Positions 23,601-23,932 of a stretch of DNA of 23,932 nt are shown here, piece by piece (position 1 is the first letter of the stretch; each line of letters begins with the position of its first letter). The position numbers and the translations under genes are program-made. The notes under the pieces are model-generated. The model saw only the letters and a program-made list of their open reading frames with translations. It searched no databases and was not told the origin of the DNA. The stretch covers positions 178,708 to 202,639 of the forward strand of contig DLGZ01000050.1 of NCBI GenBank assembly GCA_002482965.1, in the 5' to 3' direction. The stretch comes from Verrucomicrobiaceae bacterium UBA7681 (lineage in GTDB: Bacteria; Verrucomicrobiota; Verrucomicrobiia; Verrucomicrobiales; Verrucomicrobiaceae).

Positions 23601-23932
23601 TGGCCCATGTTGCGGAAGAAGAGCTCGCGGTCCGGGTAGCGGAGCTGCAGTTCGGTTTCGATGCGGCTGTACCAGGTGTCGCGTTCGGCGAGGCCGTTGC
23701 CGATGAGAACGATATGCTCGCCCTTGCTGGGTGGTGCGACGGCCTGCGGGCGTGCGGAAGTGGCTGCGACTGGCTCAACGCTGGGCTGATGCGGGGCTTT
23801 GACATCTTCCGGCTTTTTCGCGTCCGGCTTCTTGGCTGCAGTCGGCTTGGATTTGTCTTCGGGCACGCCCATGGAAGGGCTGCTGCCGGTGGCGAAGTCG
23901 CCGGGTTTCAGATTGCGCTGCTTGAAGTAGCC
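20678..23932 (-). CDS. SGNH-like / PVC beta-propeller / cytochrome c protein (5' end outside window)
   Basis: Partial: the frame is open across the right edge, giving 20 residues (GYFKQRNLKPGDFATGSSPS) before the Met at 23872, so the true start and probably a signal peptide lie outside. From that Met: a Lys/Pro/Ala-rich linker (1-50); an SGNH-hydrolase-like domain (about 51-280) with IGNGLAERD where a GDSL block is expected, FRNMGHVGDT, FFGYNESF and APRVVLVSPIAYE; a PVC-type propeller (about 375-775) with calcium-like loops DTNNDGKAD and DTNGDDKAD; helical repeats; and a cytochrome c domain with CVTCH at 947-951 and the Met ligand region GQVPMTPFGG. Such proteins are exported and probably periplasmic or surface-attached. 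It is the largest gene here and ends at a strong terminator. Confidence 0.92.
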   Translation of the reverse strand, partial: GYFKQRNLKPGDFATGSSPSMGVPEDKSKPTAAKKPDAKKPEDVKAPHQPSVEPVAATSARPQAVAPPSKGEHIVLIGNGLAERDTWYSRIETELQLRYPDRELFFRNMGHVGDTPGFRPHPSRASQWAFPGAEKFHPDKPIHNGQGFYATPDQWLTHLQADTIVGFFGYNESFDGPSKVGNFEAELDAWVVHTLSKAYNGKTAPRVVLVSPIAYENQSAKRDLPKGDVENSNLLLYASSIEKVAKKHGLTYIDLFTPTQELEAKGGESFTTGGFVPTDKGYVEVAKMLATGLYGHASYESKADPKLVHEAVKEKDWFWNTDYNILNGVHAHGRRYNPYGPQNYPDEVQKSREMTALRDNLIHAVATGKTTKLKVDDDKTHALPPVPTNYVPSVKNGSEKYLYGEDALKSLKVPEGYKVELFASEKEFPNLANPMQMSFDNKGRLWVATMPTYPHYRPGDAMPDDKILIYEDTNNDGKADKETVFADKLHLPIGFEFATEGVYVTQEPNLMLIRDTNGDDKADSMEIVLGGFDTHDTHHAISAFTADPSGAFMLCEGVFLHSNVETPYGPVRCVDGGFFRYSPQRGMLERTIQMSIPNPWGFVFDQWGQDFLLHTSGTTMNWALPVEVKPTFGSKTPSTADLVPDGHKVRPTSGLEIVSSRNFPDEVQGDLIYCNAIGFLGIKQVKIEDSGTGWKTAHRQDLLVSTDGNFRPVDLEFAPDGSLFVIDWHNVLIGHMQHNARDPLRDHVHGRIYRITYAGRPLVKPVPVAGAPLATLFEDLKEPELRTRYRARRELRAHDPKEVLPAIKAWAAKQKDTHAKLEALWVTWGLNQADEGLLREMLASPDFHARAAAVRVLRYNTHRIADHVALLEKAAADEHGRVRLEAVVAASWLPNIPAAKNIVAIASKLPLDDWNKAATKTAADRLAGIAEIVKPEHPVIQPPAYLSDAAKKQFKLGQDVYFREGHCVTCHQPNGAGLDPAFPSIANSPWVTTDRDRLIKIAMYGLMGPLKVGAKEYNGQVPMTPFGGMLKDEEIASVLTFVRNHFGNKADPITAAEVKAIRDANPGRMMLYTTDELLKQHPMK

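Noticed and set aside
1..23932. CRISPR arrays, tRNA or rRNA genes, insertion sequences
   Set aside because: No regularly spaced direct repeats, no tRNA-like cloverleaf or rRNA signature noticed by eye, and no transposase or integrase motifs in any frame.

Overview
The window looks like chromosome of a Verrucomicrobiota bacterium, probably of the Prosthecobacter/Verrucomicrobium type, although a planctomycete cannot be excluded. The reasons are the multidomain secreted PVC-type haem (CxxCH) proteins, a DUF1080 domain, a DUF5069 protein, five secreted S1 sulfatases in 16 kb, and the scarcity of clear Shine-Dalgarno sequences. All product names come from recognising motifs and family resemblance by eye; no database search was run. 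No rRNA, tRNA, CRISPR array, transposase or phage gene is visible.

Left part (1-7.1 kb), small soluble enzymes and regulators. A minus-strand operon (DsrE-like protein, PPOX-family flavoprotein, DUF1348/NTF2-like protein) is divergent from a LysR-type regulator. Its intergenic region holds a perfect TATGC-N7-GCATA dyad plus a third half-site. A second copy, with identical 43-bp geometry (33 of 43 bases identical), lies 4 kb away in front of a DUF5069 gene that is followed by a 57-residue CPSC-motif protein. Both are probably targets of this LysR protein. Between them is a minus-strand cluster of a secreted alpha/beta-hydrolase, an NADPH-dependent FMN reductase and an ECF sigma factor, with no anti-sigma gene beside it. 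Then come a GH25-type lysozyme-like lipoprotein and an acyl-carrier-like protein whose ACP halves appear circularly permuted.

Middle part (7.1-13.6 kb). Four secreted, Cys-type S1 sulfatases lie head to tail on the minus strand with stop/start overlaps (TAATG or ATGA), so they form one translationally coupled operon. The last two share a C-terminal beta-rich accessory domain. Divergent from this operon is a 157-residue protein resembling the plant Whirly single-strand DNA-binding fold. It is followed by a two-hairpin extragenic repeat that separates it from a cytochrome P450 on the opposite strand.

Right part (15.6-23.9 kb). On the minus strand are a fifth sulfatase, a large secreted fusion of DUF1080, a PVC beta-propeller, helical repeats and cytochrome c, and a second large PVC haem protein with an SGNH-like domain that lacks the usual Ser and His. 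The second protein runs off the right edge. A strong terminator-like hairpin separates the two haem proteins.

The sulfatases and haem proteins fit an exported system for desulfating and oxidising a sulfated polysaccharide. Most of these secreted proteins carry Lys/Ala/Gly-rich tails or linkers, which could hold them on a polyanionic substrate or surface. That functional picture is inference.
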